A DNA stretch of 64,000 nt from Luzula sylvatica (Eukaryota > Streptophyta > Magnoliopsida > Poales > Juncaceae). The stretch is taken from NCBI GenBank assembly GCA_946800325.1, contig CAMPEJ010000002.1:806001-870000 (forward strand), in the 5' to 3' direction. How positions within the stretch are numbered: position 1 is the first letter of the stretch; every line of letters starts with the position of its first letter. Made by a program: the position numbers and the translations under genes. The notes under the pieces are model-generated. The model ran no database searches, was not told the origin of the DNA, and worked only from the letters and a program-made list of their open reading frames with translations. This document shows, piece by piece, positions 52,201 through 64,000 of this stretch.

Positions 52201-55200
52201 TTGAATCGAAAAACAAACTTTCTTAGTGTTTGTAAATTTTGGTGAAATGTTATGTGGTAAAAGAAACGATTCTAATGATCTCAAAATACATTATTTGAAC
52301 TCCCCAAAGCATAAACAGATTGTTTTGAATCGAAAAACAAACTTTCTTAGTGTTTGTAAATTTTGGTGAAATTTTATGTGGTAAAAGATACGATTCAAAT
52401 GATCTCAAAATACGTTATTTGAACTCCCCAAAGCATAAACAGATTGTTTTGAATCGAAAAACAAACTTTCTTAGTGTTGGTAAATTTTGGTGAAATGTTA
52501 TGTGGTAAAAGATACGATTCAAATGATCTGAAAATACGTTATTTGAACTCCCCAAAGCATAAACAGATTGTTTTGAATCGAAAAACAAACTGTCTTAGTG
52601 TTTGTAAATTTTGGTGAAATGTTATCTGGAAAAAGATACGATTCAAATGATCTCAAAATACGTTATTTGAACTCCCCAAAGCATAAACAAATTGTTTTGA
52701 ATCGAAAAACAAACTTTCTTAGTGTTTGTAAATTTTGGTGAAATGTTATGTCGTAAAAGATACGATTCAAATGATCTCAAAATACGTTATTTGAACTCCC
52801 CAAAGCATAAACAGATTGTTTTGAATAGAAAAACAAACTTTCTTAGTGTTTGTAAATTTTGGTGAAATGTTATGTGGCAAAAGATACGATTCAAATGATC
52901 TCAAAATACGTTATTTGAACTCCCCAAAGCATAAACAGATTGTTTTGAATCGAAAAACAAACTTTCTTAGTGTTTGTAAATTTTGGTGAAATGTTATGTC
53001 GTAAAAGATACGATTCAAATGATCTCAAAATACGTTATTTGAACTCCCCAAAGCATAAACAGATTGTTTTGAATAGAAAAACAAACTTTCTTAGTGTTTG
53101 TAAATTTTGGTGAAATGTTATGTGGCAAAAGATACGATTCAAATGATCTCAAAATACGTTATTTGAACTCCCCAAAGCATAAACAAATTGTTTTGAATCG
53201 AAAAACAAACTTTCTTAGTGTTTGTAAATTTTGGTGAAATGTTATGTGGTAAAAGATACGATTCAAATGATCTCAAAATACGTTATTTGAACTCCCCAAA
53301 GCATAAACAGATTGTTTTGAATCGAAAAACAAACTTTCTTAGTGTTTGTAAATTTTGGTGAAATGTTATGTGGTAAAAGATACGATTCAAATGATCTCAA
53401 AATACGTTATTTGAACTCCCCAAAGCATAAACAGATTGTTTTGAATCGAAAAACAAACTTTCTTAGTGTTTGTAAATTTTGGTGAAATGTTATGTGGTAC
53501 AAGATACGATTCAAATGATCTCAAAATACGTTATTTGAACTCCCCAAAGCATAAACAAATTGTTTTGAATCGAAAAACAAACTTTCTTAGTGTTTGTAAA
53601 TTTTGGTAAAATGTTATATGGTAAAAGATACGATTCAAATGATCTCAAAATACGTTATTTGAACTACCCAAATCATAAACAGATTGTTTTGAATCGAAAA
53701 ACAATCTTTCTTAGTGTTTGTAAATTTTGGTGAAATGTTATGTGGTAAAAGATACGATTCAAATGATCTCAAAATACGTTATTTGAACTCCCCAAAGCAT
53801 AAACAGATTGTTTTGAATCGAAAAACAAACTTTCTTAGTGTTTACAATTTTGGTGAAATGTTATGTAGTAAAAGATACGATTCAAATGATCTCAAAATAC
53901 GTTATTTTAACTCCCCAAAGCATAAACAGATTGTTTTTAATCGAAAAACAAACTTTCTTAGTGTTTGTAAATTTTGGTGAAATGTTATGTCGTAAAAGAT
54001 ACGATTCAAATGATCTCAAAATACGTTATTTGAACTCCCCAAAGCATAAACAGATTGTTTTGAATCGAAAAACAAACTGTCTTAGTGTTTGTAAATTTTG
54101 GTGAAATGTTATATGGAAAAAGATACGATTCAAATGATCTCAAAATACGTTATTTGAACTCCCCAAAGCATAAACAAATTGTTTTGAATCGAAAAACAAA
54201 CTTTCTTAGTGTTTGTAAATTTTGGTGAAATGTTATGTGGTAAAAGATACGATTCAAATGATCTCAAAATACGTTATTTGAACTCCCCAAAGCATAAACA
54301 GATTGTTTTGAATCGAAAAACAAACTTTCGTAGTGTTTGTAAATTTTGGTGAAATGTTATGTGGTACAAGATACGATTCAAATGATCTCAAAATACGTTA
54401 TTTGAACTCCCCAAAGCATAAACAGATTGTTTTGAATCGAAAAACAAACTTTCTTAGTGTTTGTAAATTTTGGTGAAATGTTATGTGGTAAAAGATACGA
54501 TTCAAATGATCTCAAAATACGTTATTTGAACTCCCCAAAGCATAAACAAATTGTTTTGGATCGAAAAACAAACTTTCTTAGTGTTTGTAAATTTTGGTGA
54601 AATGTTATGTAGTAAAAGATACGATTCAAATGATCTCAAAATACGTTATTTGAACTCCCCAAAGCATAAACAGATTGTTTTGAATCGAAAAACAAGCTTT
54701 CTTAGTGTTTGTAAATTTGTGTGAAATGTTATGTGGTAAAAGATACGATTCAAATGATCTCAAAATACGTTATTTGAACTCCCCAAAGCATAAACAGATT
54801 GTTTTGAATCGAAAAACAAACTTTCTTAGTGTTTGTAAATTTTGGTGAAATGTTATGTGGTAAAAGATACGATTCAAATGATCTCAAAATACGTTATTTG
54901 AACTCCCCAAAGCATAAACAGATTGTTTTGAATCGAAAAACAAACTTTCTTAGTGTTTGTCAATTTTGGTGAAATGTTATGTGGTAAAAGATACGATTCG
55001 AATAATCTAAAAATATGTTATTTGAACTCCCCAAAGCATAAACAAATTGTTTTGAATCGAAAAACAAACTTTCGTAATGTTTGTAAATTTTGGTGAAATG
55101 TTATGTAGTAAAAGATACGATTCCAATGATCTCAAAATACGTTATTTGAACTCCCCAAAGCATAAACAAATTGTTTTGAATCGAAAAACAAACTTTCTTA

Positions 55201-58200
55201 GTGTTTGTAAATTTTGGTAAAATGTTATGTGGTAAAAGATACGATTCAAATGATCTCAAAATACGTTATTTGAACTACCCAAAGCATAAACAGATTGTTT
55301 TGAATCGAAAAACCAACTTTCTTAGTGTTTGTAAATTTTGGTGAAATGTTATGTGGTAAAAGATACGATTCGAATGATCTCAAAATACGTTATTTGAACT
55401 CCCCAAAGCATAAACAGATTGTTTTGAATCGAAAAACAAACTTTCTTAGTGTTTAAAATTTTGGTGAAATGTTATGTAGTAAAAGATACGATTCAAATGA
55501 TCTCAAAATACGTTATTTGAACTCCTCAAAGCATAAACAGATTGTTTTGAATCGAAAAACAAACTTTCTTACTGTTTGTAAATTTTGGTGAAATGTTATG
55601 TGGTAAAAGATACGATTCAAATGATCTAAAAATATGTTATTTGAACTCCCCAAAGCATAAACAAATTGTTTTGAATCGAAAAACAAACTTACTTAGTGTT
55701 TGTAAATTTTGGTGAAATGTTATGTAGTAAAAGATACGATTCAAATGATCTCAAAATACGTTATTTGAACTCCCCAAAGCATAAACAGATTGTTTTAAAT
55801 CGAAAAACAAACTTTCTTAGTGTTTGTAAATTTGGGTGAAATGTTATGTGGTAAAAGATACGATTCAAATGATCTCAAAATACATTATTTGAACTCCCCA
55901 AAGCATAAACAAATTGTTTTGAATCGAAAAACAAACTTTCTTAGTGTTTGTAAATTTTGGTAAAATGTTATGTGGTAAAATATACGATTCAAATGATCTC
56001 AAAATACGTTATTTGAACTCCCCAAAGCATAAACAGATTGTTTTGAATCGAAAAACAAACTTTCTTAGTGTTTGTAAATTTTGGTGAAATATTATGTGGT
56101 AAAAGATACGATTCAAATGATCTCAAAATAAGTTATTTTAACTCCCCAAAGCATAAACAGATTGTTTTGAATCGAAAAACAAACTTTCGTAGTGTTTGTA
56201 AATTTTGGTGAAATGTTATGTGGTACAAGATACGATTCAAATGATCTCAAAATACGTTATTTGAACTCCCCAAAGCATAAACAAATTGTTTTGAATCGAA
56301 AAACAAACTTTCTTAGTGTTTGTAAATTTTGGTAAAATGTTATGTGGCAAAAGATACGATTCAAATGATCTCGAAATACGTTATTTGAACTCCCCAAAGC
56401 ATAAACAGATTGTTTTGAATCGAAAAACAAACTTTCTTAGTGTTTGTAAATTTGGGTGAAATGTTATGTGGTAAAAGATACGATTCAAATGATCTCAAAA
56501 TACGTTATTTGAACTCCCCAAAGCATAAACAGATTGTTTTGAATCGAAAAACAAACTTTCTTAGTGTTTGTAAATTTTGGTGAAATGTTATGTGGTAAAA
56601 GATACGATTCAAATGATCTCAAAATACGTTATTTGAACTCCCCAAAGCATAAACAGATTGTTTTGAATCGAAAAACAAACTTTCTTAGTGTTTAAAATTT
56701 TGGTGAAATGTTATGTAGTAAAAGGTACGATTCAATTGATCTCAAAATACGTTATTTGAACTCCCCAAAGCATAAACAGATTGTTTTGAATCGAAAAACA
56801 AACTTTCTTACTGTTTGTAAATTTTGGTGAAATGTTATGTGGTACAAGATACGATTCAAATGAAGTCAAAATACGTTATTTGAACTCCCCAAAGCATAAA
56901 CCGATTGTTTTGAATCGAAAAACAAACTTTCTTAGTGTTTGTAAATTTCGGTGAAATGTTATGTGGTAAAAGATACGATTCGAATGATCTCAAAATACGT
57001 TATTTGAACTCCCCAAAGCATAAACAGATTGTTTTGAATCGAAAAACAAACTTTCTTAGTGTTTGTAAATTTTGGTGAAATGTTATCTGGAAAAATATAC
57101 GATTCAAATTATCTCAAAATACGTTATTTGAACTCCCCAAAGCATAAACAGATTGTTTTGAATCGAAAAACAAACTTTCTTAGTGTTTGTAAATTTTGGT
57201 GAAATGTTATGTGGTAAAAGAAACGATTCTAATGATCTCAAAATACGTTATTTGAACTCCCCAAAGCATAAACAGATTGTTTTGAATCGAAAAACAAACT
57301 TTCTTAGTGTTTGTAAATTTTGGTAAAATGTTATGTGGTAAAAGATACGATTCAAATGATCTCAAAATACGTTATTTGAACTCCCCAAAGCATAAACAGA
57401 TTGTTTTGAATCGAAAAACAAACTTTCTTAGTGTTTGTAAATTTTGGTGAAATGTTATGTGGTAAAAGATACGATTCAAATGATCTCAAAATACGTTATT
57501 TGAACTCCCCAAAGCATAAACAGATTGTTTTGAATCGAAAAACAAACTTTCTTAGTGTTTAAAATTTTGGTGAAATGTTATGTAGTAAAAGGTACGATTC
57601 AATTGATCTCAAAATACGTTATTTGAACTCCCCAAAGCATAAACAGATTGTTTTGAATCGAAAAACAAACTTTCTTACTGTTTGTAAATTTTGGTGAAAT
57701 GTTATGTGGTAAAAGATACGATTCGAATGATCTCAAAATACGTTATTTGAACTCCCCAAAGCATAAACAGATTGTTTTGAATCGAAAAACAAACTTTCGT
57801 AGTGTTTGTAAATTTTGGTGAAATCTTATGTGGTAAAAGATACGATTCAAATGATGTCAAAATACGTTATTTGAACTCCCCAAAGCATAAACAAATTGTT
57901 TTGAATCGAAAAACAAACTTTCTTAGTGTTTGTAAATTTGGGTGATATGTTATGTGGTAAAAGATACGATTCAAATGATCTCAAAATACGTTATTTGAAC
58001 TCCCCAAAGCATAAACAAATTGTTTTGAATCGAAAAACAAACTTTCTTAGTGTTTGTAAATTTTGGTGAAATGTTATGTGGTAAAAGATACGATTCGAAT
58101 GATCTAAAAATAGGTTATTTGAACTCCCCAAAGCATAAACAAATTGTTTTGAATCGAAAAACAAACTTTCGTAGTGTTTGTAAATTTTGGTGAAATGTTA

Positions 58201-58970
58201 TGTAGTAAAAGATACGATTCCAATGATCTCAAAATACGTTATTTGAACTCCCCAAAGCATAAACAAATTGTTTTGAATCGAAAAACAAACTTTCTTAGTG
58301 TTAGTAAATTTTGGTAAAATGTTATGTGGTAAAAGATACGATTCAAATGATCTCAAAATACGTTATTTGAACTCCCCAAAGCATAAACAGATTGTTTTGA
58401 ATCGAAAAACAAACTTTCTTAGTGTTTGTAAATTTTGGTGAAATGTTATCTGGAAAAATATACGATTCAAATTATCTCAAAATACGTTATTTGAACTCCC
58501 CAAAGCATAAACAGATTGTTTTGAATCGAAAAACAAACTTTCGTAGTGTTTGTAAATTTTGGTGAAATGTTATGTGGTAAAAGATACGATTCAAATGATC
58601 TCAAAATACGTTATTTGAACTCCCCAAAGCATAAACAGATTGTTTTGAATCGAAAAACAAACTTTCTTAGTGTTTGTAAATTTTGGTGAAATGTTATCTG
58701 GAAAAATATACGATTCAAATTATCTCAAAATACGTTATTTGAACTCCCCAAAGCATAAACAGATTGTTTTGAATCGAAAAACAAACTTTCTTAGTGTTTG
58801 TAAATTTTGGTGAAATGTTATGTGGTAAAAGAAACGATTCTAATGATCTCAAAATACGTTATTTGAACTCCCCAAAGCATAAACAGATTGTTTTGAATCG
58901 AAAAACAAACTTTCTTAGTGTTTGTAAATTTTGGTGAAATGTTATGTGGTAAAAGATACGATTCAAATGA
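46235..58970 (+). repeat. 14.25-kb block, copy 2 (truncated at its right end)
   Basis: Follows copy 1 directly. Scanning by eye I noted only about a dozen single-base differences over some 12.7 kb, for example GATTGATTTTAATC at 47487, AACTCTTCAAAG at 49077, ACATTGTTTG near 51793 and GTCAATTTTGG near 54960. Several differences are copy-1 private: GAATGGAAAAAC at 34608, TTTGGCGAAATG near 38983, AAAAAATACG near 42347 and TTTGAGATCCCC near 42632. Agreement with copy 1 ends near 58,973 (equivalent to 45,590), where GATCTCAAAATACG becomes GATCTAAAAATACATTATTTG. It lacks one monomer (near 52,520) and the extra 743-bp unit. Confidence 0.88.
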
Positions 58971-61900
58971 TCTAAAAATACATTATTTGAACTCCCCAAA
59001 GCATAAACAAATTGTTTTGAATCGAAAAACAAACTTTCTTAGTGTTTGTAAATTTTGGTAAAATGTTATGTGGTAAAAGATACGATTCAAATTATCTCAA
59101 AATACGTTATTTGAACTCCCCAAAGCATAAACAGATTGTTTTGAATCGAAAAACAAACTTTCGTAGTGTTTGTAAATTTTGGTGAAATGTTATGTGGTAA
59201 AAGATACGATTCAAATGATCTCAAAATACGTTATTTGAACTCCCCAAAGCATAAACAGATTGTTTTGAATCGAAAAACAAACTTTCTTAGTGTTTGTAAA
59301 TTTTGGTGAAATGTTATCTGGAAAAATATACGATTCAAATTATCTCAAAATACGTTATTTGAACTCCCCAAAGCATAAACAGATTGTTTTGAATCGAAAA
59401 ACAAACTTTCTAAGTGTTTGTAAATTTTGGTGAAATGTTATGTGGTAAAAGAAACGATTCTAATGATCTCAAAATACGTTATTTGAACTCCCCAAAGCAT
59501 AAACAGATTGTTTTGAATCGAAAAACAAACTTTCTTAGTGTTTGTAAATTTTGGTGAAATGTTATGTGGTAAAAGATACGATTCAAATGATCTCAAAATA
59601 CGTTATTTGAACTCCCCAAAGCATAAACAGATTGTTTTGAATCGAAAAACAAACTTTCTTAGTGTTGGTAAATTTTGGTGAAATGTTATGTGGTAAAAGA
59701 TACGATTCAAATGATCTCAAAATACGTTATTTGAACTCCCCAAAGCATAAACATATTGTTTTGAATCGAAAAACAAACTTTCTTAGTGTTTCTAAATTTT
59801 GGTGAAATGTTATGTGGTAAAAGATACGATTCAAATGATCTGAAAATACGTTATTTGAACTCCCCAAAGCATAAACAGATTGTTTTGAATCGAAAAACAA
59901 ACTGTCTTAGTGTTTGTAAATTTTGGTGAAATGTTATCTGGAAAAAGATACGATTCAAATGATCTCAAAATACGTTATTTGAACTCCCCAAAGCATAAAC
60001 AAATTGTTTTGAATCGAAAAAAAAAACTTTCTTAGTGTTTGTAAATTTTGGTGAAATGTTATGTCGTAAAAGATACGATTCAAATGATCTCAAAATACGT
60101 TATTTGAACTCCCCAAAGCATAAACAGATTGTTTTGAATAGAAAAACAAACTTTCTTAGTGTTTGTAAATTTTGGTGAAATGTTATGTGGCAAAAGATAC
60201 GATTCAAATGATCTCAAAATACGTTATTTGAACTCCCCAAAGCATAAACAGATTGTTTTGAATCGAAAAACAAACTTTCTTAGTGTTTGTAAATTTTGGT
60301 GAAATGTTATGTCGTAAAAGATACGATTCAAATGATCTCAAAATACGTTATTTGAACTCCCCAAAGCATAAACAGATTGTTTTGAATAGAAAAACAAACT
60401 TTCTTAGTGTTTGTAAATTTTGGTGAAATGTTATGTGGCAAAAGATACGATTCAAATGATCTCAAAATACGTTATTTGAACTCCCCAAAGCATAAACAAA
60501 TTGTTTTGAATCGAAAAACAAACTTTCTTAGTGTTTGTAAATTTTGGTGAAATGTTATGTGGTAAAAGATACGATTCAAATGATCTCAAAATACGTTATT
60601 TGAACTCCCCAAAGCATAAACAGATTGTTTTGAATCGAAAAACAAACTTTCTTAGTGTTTGTAAATTTTGGTGAAATGTTATGTGGTAAAAGATACGATT
60701 CAAATGATCTCAAAATACGTTATTTGAACTCCCCAAAGCATAAACAGATTGTTTTGAATCGAAAAACAAACTTTCTTAGTGTTTGTAAATTTTGGTGAAA
60801 TGTTATGTGGTACAAGATACGATTCAAATGATCTCAAAATACGTTATTTGAACTCCCCAAAGCATAAACAAATTGTTTTGAATCGAAAAACAAACTTTCT
60901 TAGTGTTTGTAAATTTTGGTAAAATGTTATATGGTAAAAGATACGATTCAAAAGATCTCAAAATACGTTATTTGAACTACCCAAATCATAAACAGATTGT
61001 TTTGAATCGAAAAACAAACTTTCTTAGTGTTTGTAAATTTTGGTGAAATGTTATGTGGTAAAAGATACGATTCAAATGATCTCAAAATACGTTATTTGAA
61101 CTCCCCAAAGCATAAACAGATTGTTTTGAATCGAAAAACAAACTTTCTTAGTGTTTACAATTTTGGTGAAATGTTATGTAGTAAAAGATACGATTCAAAT
61201 GATCTCAAAATACGTTATTTTAACTCCCCAAAGCATAAACAGATTGTTTTTAATCGAAAAACAAACTTTCTTAGTGTTTGTAAATTTTGGTGAAATGTTA
61301 TGTCGTAAAAGATACGATTCAAATGATCTCAAAATACGTTATTTGAACTCCCCAAAGCATAAACAGATTGTTTTGAATCGAAAAACAAACTGTCTTAGTG
61401 TTTGTAAATTTTGGTGAAATGTTATATGGAAAAAGATACGATTCAAATGATCTCAAAATACGTTATTTGAACTCCCCAAAGAATAAACAAATTGTTTTGA
61501 ATCGAAAAACAAACTTTCTTAGTGTTTGTAAATTTTGGTGAAATGTTATGTGGTAAAAGATACGATTCAAATGATCTCAAAATACGTTATTTGAACTCCC
61601 CAAAGCATAAACAGATTGTTTTGAATCGAAAAACAAACTTTCGTAGTGTTTGTAAATTTTGGTGAAATGTTATGTGGTACAAGATACGATTCAAATGATC
61701 TCAAAATACGTTATTTGAACTCCCCAAAGCATAAACAGATTGTTTTGAATCGAAAAACAAACTTTCTTAGTGTTTGCAAATTTTGGTGAAATGTTATGTG
61801 GTAAAAGATACGATTCAAATGATCTCAAAATACGTTAATTGAACTCCCCAAAGCATAAACAAATTGTTTTGGATCGAAAAACAAACTTTCTTAGTGTTTG

Positions 61901-62150
61901 TAAATTTTGGTGAAATGTTATGTAGTAAAAGATACGATTCAAATGATCTCAAAATACGTTATTTGAACTCCCCAAAGCATAAACAGATTGTTTTGAATCG
62001 AAAAACAAGCTTTCTTAGTGTTTGTAAATTTGTGTGAAATGTTATGTGGTAAAAGATACGATTCAAATGATCTCAAAATACGTTATTTGAACTCCCCAAA
62101 GCATAAACAGATTGTTTTGAATCGAAAAACAAACTTTCTTAGTGTTTGTA
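58940..62150 (+). repeat. Third, partial copy of the 14.25-kb block, entered internally
   Basis: From about 58,940 the sequence aligns with about 37,500 onward of copy 1 at offset 21,438. Shared markers are GATCTAAAAATACATTATTTG, TTATCTGGAAAAATAT (37873/59311), CATATTG with GTTTCTAAAT (38313/59751), GATCTGAAAATACG, the alternating GTCGTAAAAG and GTGGCAAAAG monomers and CCCAAATCATAAAC. The offset becomes 21,439 after a run of ten A near 60,017 (normally AAAAACAAA). It retains the CATATTG monomer lost from copy 2, but has the 743-bp unit only once. It carries private changes (CAAAAGATCTC near 60951, GAATAAACAAATTG near 61481, ACGTTAATTG near 61835). Confidence 0.8.
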
Positions 62151-64000
62151 AATTTTGGTGAAATGTTATGTGGTAAAAGATACGATTCGAATAATCTAAA
62201 AATATGTTATTTGAACTCCCCAAAGCATAAACAAATTGTTTTGAATCGAAAAACAAACTTTCGTAATGTTTGTAAATTTTGGTGAAATGTTATGTAGTAA
62301 AAGATACGATTCCAATGATCTCAAAATACGTTATTTGAACTCCCCAAAGCATAAACAAATTGTTTTGAATCGAAAAACAAACTTTCTTAGTGTTTGTAAA
62401 TTTTGGTAAAATGTTATGTGGTAAAAGATACGATTCAAATGATCTCAAAATACGTTATTTGAACTACCCAAAGCATAAACAGATTGTTTTGAATCGAAAA
62501 ACCAACTTTCTTAGTGTTTGTAAATTTTGGTGAAATGTTATGTGGTAAAAGATACGATTCGAATGATCTCAAAATACGTTATTTGAACTCCCCAAAGCAT
62601 AAACAGATTGTTTTGAATCGAAAAACAAACTTTCTTAGTGTTTAAAATTTTGGTGAAATGTTATGTAGTAAAAGATACGATTCAAATGATCTCAAAATAC
62701 GTTATTTGAACTCCCCAAAGCATAAACAGATTGTTTTGAATCGAAAAACAAACTTTCTTACTGTTTGTAAATTTTGGTGAAATGTTATGTGGTAAAAGAT
62801 ACGATTCAAATGATCTAAAAATATGTTATTTAACTCCCCAAAGCATAAACAAATTGTTTTGAATCGAAAAACAAACTTACTTAGTGTTTGTAAATTTTGG
62901 TGAAATGTTATGTAGTAAAAGATACGATTCAAATGATCTCAAAATACGTTATTTGAACTCCCCAAAGCATAAACAGATTGTTTTAAATCGAAAAACAAAC
63001 TTTCTTAGTGTTTGTAAATTTGGGTGAAATGTTATGTGGTAAAAGATACGATTCAAATGATCTCAAAATACATTATTTGAACTCCCCAAAGCATAAACAA
63101 ATTGTTTTGAATCGAAAAACAAACTTTCTTAGTGTTTGTAAATTTTGGTAAAATGTTATGTGGTAAAATATACGATTCAAATGATCTCAAAATACGTTAT
63201 TTGAACTCCCCAAAGCATAAACAGATTGTTTTGAATCGAAAAACAAACTTTCTTAGTGTTTGTAAATTTTGGTGAAATGTTATGTGGTAAAAGATACGAT
63301 TCGAATAATCTAAAAATATGTTATTTGAACTCCCCAAAGCATAAACAAATTGTTTTGAATCGAAAAACAAACTTTCGTAATGTTTGTAAATTTTGGTGAA
63401 ATGTTATGTAGTAAAAGATACGATTCCAATGATCTCAAAATACGTTATTTGAACTCCCCAAAGCATAAACAAATTGTTTTGAATCGAAAAACAAACTTTC
63501 TTAGTGTTTGTAAATTTTGGTAAAATGTTATGTGGTAAAAGATACGATTCAAATGATCTCAAAATACGTTATTTGAACTACCCAAAGCATAAACAGATTG
63601 TTTTGAATCGAAAAACCAACTTTCTTAGTGTTTGTAAATTTTGGTGAAATGTTATGTGGTAAAAGATACGATTCGAATGATCTCAAAATACGTTATTTGA
63701 ACTCCCCAAAGCATAAACAGATTGTTTTGAATCGAAAAACAAACTTTCTTAGTGTTTAAAATTTTGGTGAAATGTTATGTAGTAAAAGATACGATTCAAA
63801 TGATCTCAAAATACGTTATTTGAACTCCCCAAAGCATAAACAGATTGTTTTGAATCGAAAAACAAACTTTCTTACTGTTTGTAAATTTTGGTGAAATGTT
63901 ATGTGGTAAAAGATACGATTCAAATGATCTAAAAATATGTTATTTAACTCCCCAAAGCATAAACAAATTGTTTTGAATCGAAAAACAAACTTACTTAGTG
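62150..64000 (+). repeat. 9-monomer (1,114-bp) tandem duplication, second copy cut by the window end
   Basis: The series starting with GATTCGAATAATCTAAAAATAT at 62187 restarts at 63301, 1,114 bp later (seven 124-bp plus two 123-bp monomers). The order CGTAATG, GATTCCAATG, TTTTGGTAAAATG, AACTACCC with AAAACCAAC, TTTAAAATTTT and TTACTGTTTG is repeated. The private one-base deletion TATTTAACTCC (near 62830) is also present near 63943. Copies at 42.2 and 55.6 kb have TATTTGAACTCC, so the deletion preceded this last duplication. Confidence 0.85.

Larger units (their letters stand above)
11410..64000 (+). repeat. 124-bp satellite array, right arm (about 425 monomers)
   Basis: Same monomer, same orientation and same phase as the left arm, unbroken to the window end. 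Most monomers are 124 bp. The 123-bp forms come from loss of one base in TTTGTAAATTTT (giving TTTAAAATTTT, TTTACAATTTT or TTTCAAATTTT), ACGTTATTTG (ACGTTTTTG) or TATTTGAACT (TATTTAACT, near 62830 and 63943). Rarer length variants are two 115-bp monomers (9-bp loss at 22241 and 28425), two 132-bp monomers near 20571 and 31959, and one 125-bp monomer with a run of ten A near 60017. Further variants mark regions: GATTCTAATG with AAAAGAAACG, TTATCTGGAAAAATAT, TTTGGGTGAAATG and TTACTGTTTG are common only right of about 29 kb. No gene or RNA gene is present in any of it. Confidence 0.98.

Noticed and set aside
31985..58970. Assembly artefact as the cause of the 14.25-kb duplication
   Set aside because: Not fully excluded, but the copies differ by private substitutions, a missing monomer and a 743-bp gain, which a collapsed or duplicated contig would not produce.
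1..64000. CRISPR-like array (regular repeats)
   Set aside because: There are no unique spacers: the whole 124-bp unit is conserved, and the setting is eukaryotic satellite DNA.
1..64000. CENP-B box in the monomer
   Set aside because: The only CG-containing segments (GATACGATT, ATACGTTA, AATCGAAAA) do not fit the TTCG-N4-A-N2-CGGG pattern on either strand.

Overview
This window is almost entirely satellite DNA: a tandem, head-to-tail array of a 124-bp, AT-rich (about 71% AT) monomer, all copies in one orientation. It fills 1-9705 and 11410-64000, roughly 500 monomers estimated from length. I see no protein-coding gene, RNA gene, CRISPR array or bacterial-type operon. The only non-satellite sequence is a 1,704-bp insertion at 9706-11409. 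It starts TGT, ends ACA and is flanked by a perfect 5-bp duplication (ATTTG), so I read it as a solo LTR of a retrotransposon. A eukaryotic nuclear genome is certain in practice. A flowering plant is the best guess, because a kilobase-scale TGTCACACCCC-type LTR with a telo-box-like motif sits in a pericentromeric- or subtelomeric-style satellite. Species and chromosomal position cannot be read from the sequence.

Layout. 1-1.3 kb: a 5-monomer (620-bp) unit present twice. About 2.3-24 kb: a domain built on a roughly 20-monomer (2.48-kb) higher-order unit, recognised by recurring diagnostic variants, with the solo LTR inserted into one monomer. About 18.4-32 kb: longer block duplications (offsets of about 4.95, 6.2 and 11.4 kb) with two local 6-monomer (743-bp) duplications. 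About 32-46.2 kb and 46.2-59 kb: two tandem copies of a 14.25-kb (115-monomer) block that look almost identical by eye. About 58.95-62.1 kb: a third, partial copy of that block that starts at an internal position. 62.15-64 kb: a 9-monomer (1,114-bp) duplication that runs off the window end.

The open reading frames are by-products of the satellite. A 124-bp monomer shifts frame at every repeat, but 123-bp variants (and one 132-bp variant) keep the frame, so the same peptide is read twice and gives false ORFs of 80-100 residues. The interest lies in the array's nested history (5-, 6-, 9-, 20- and 115-monomer units), two short dyads in each monomer, and datable events such as the LTR insertion with unoccupied paralogous sites at 19089 and 24043.
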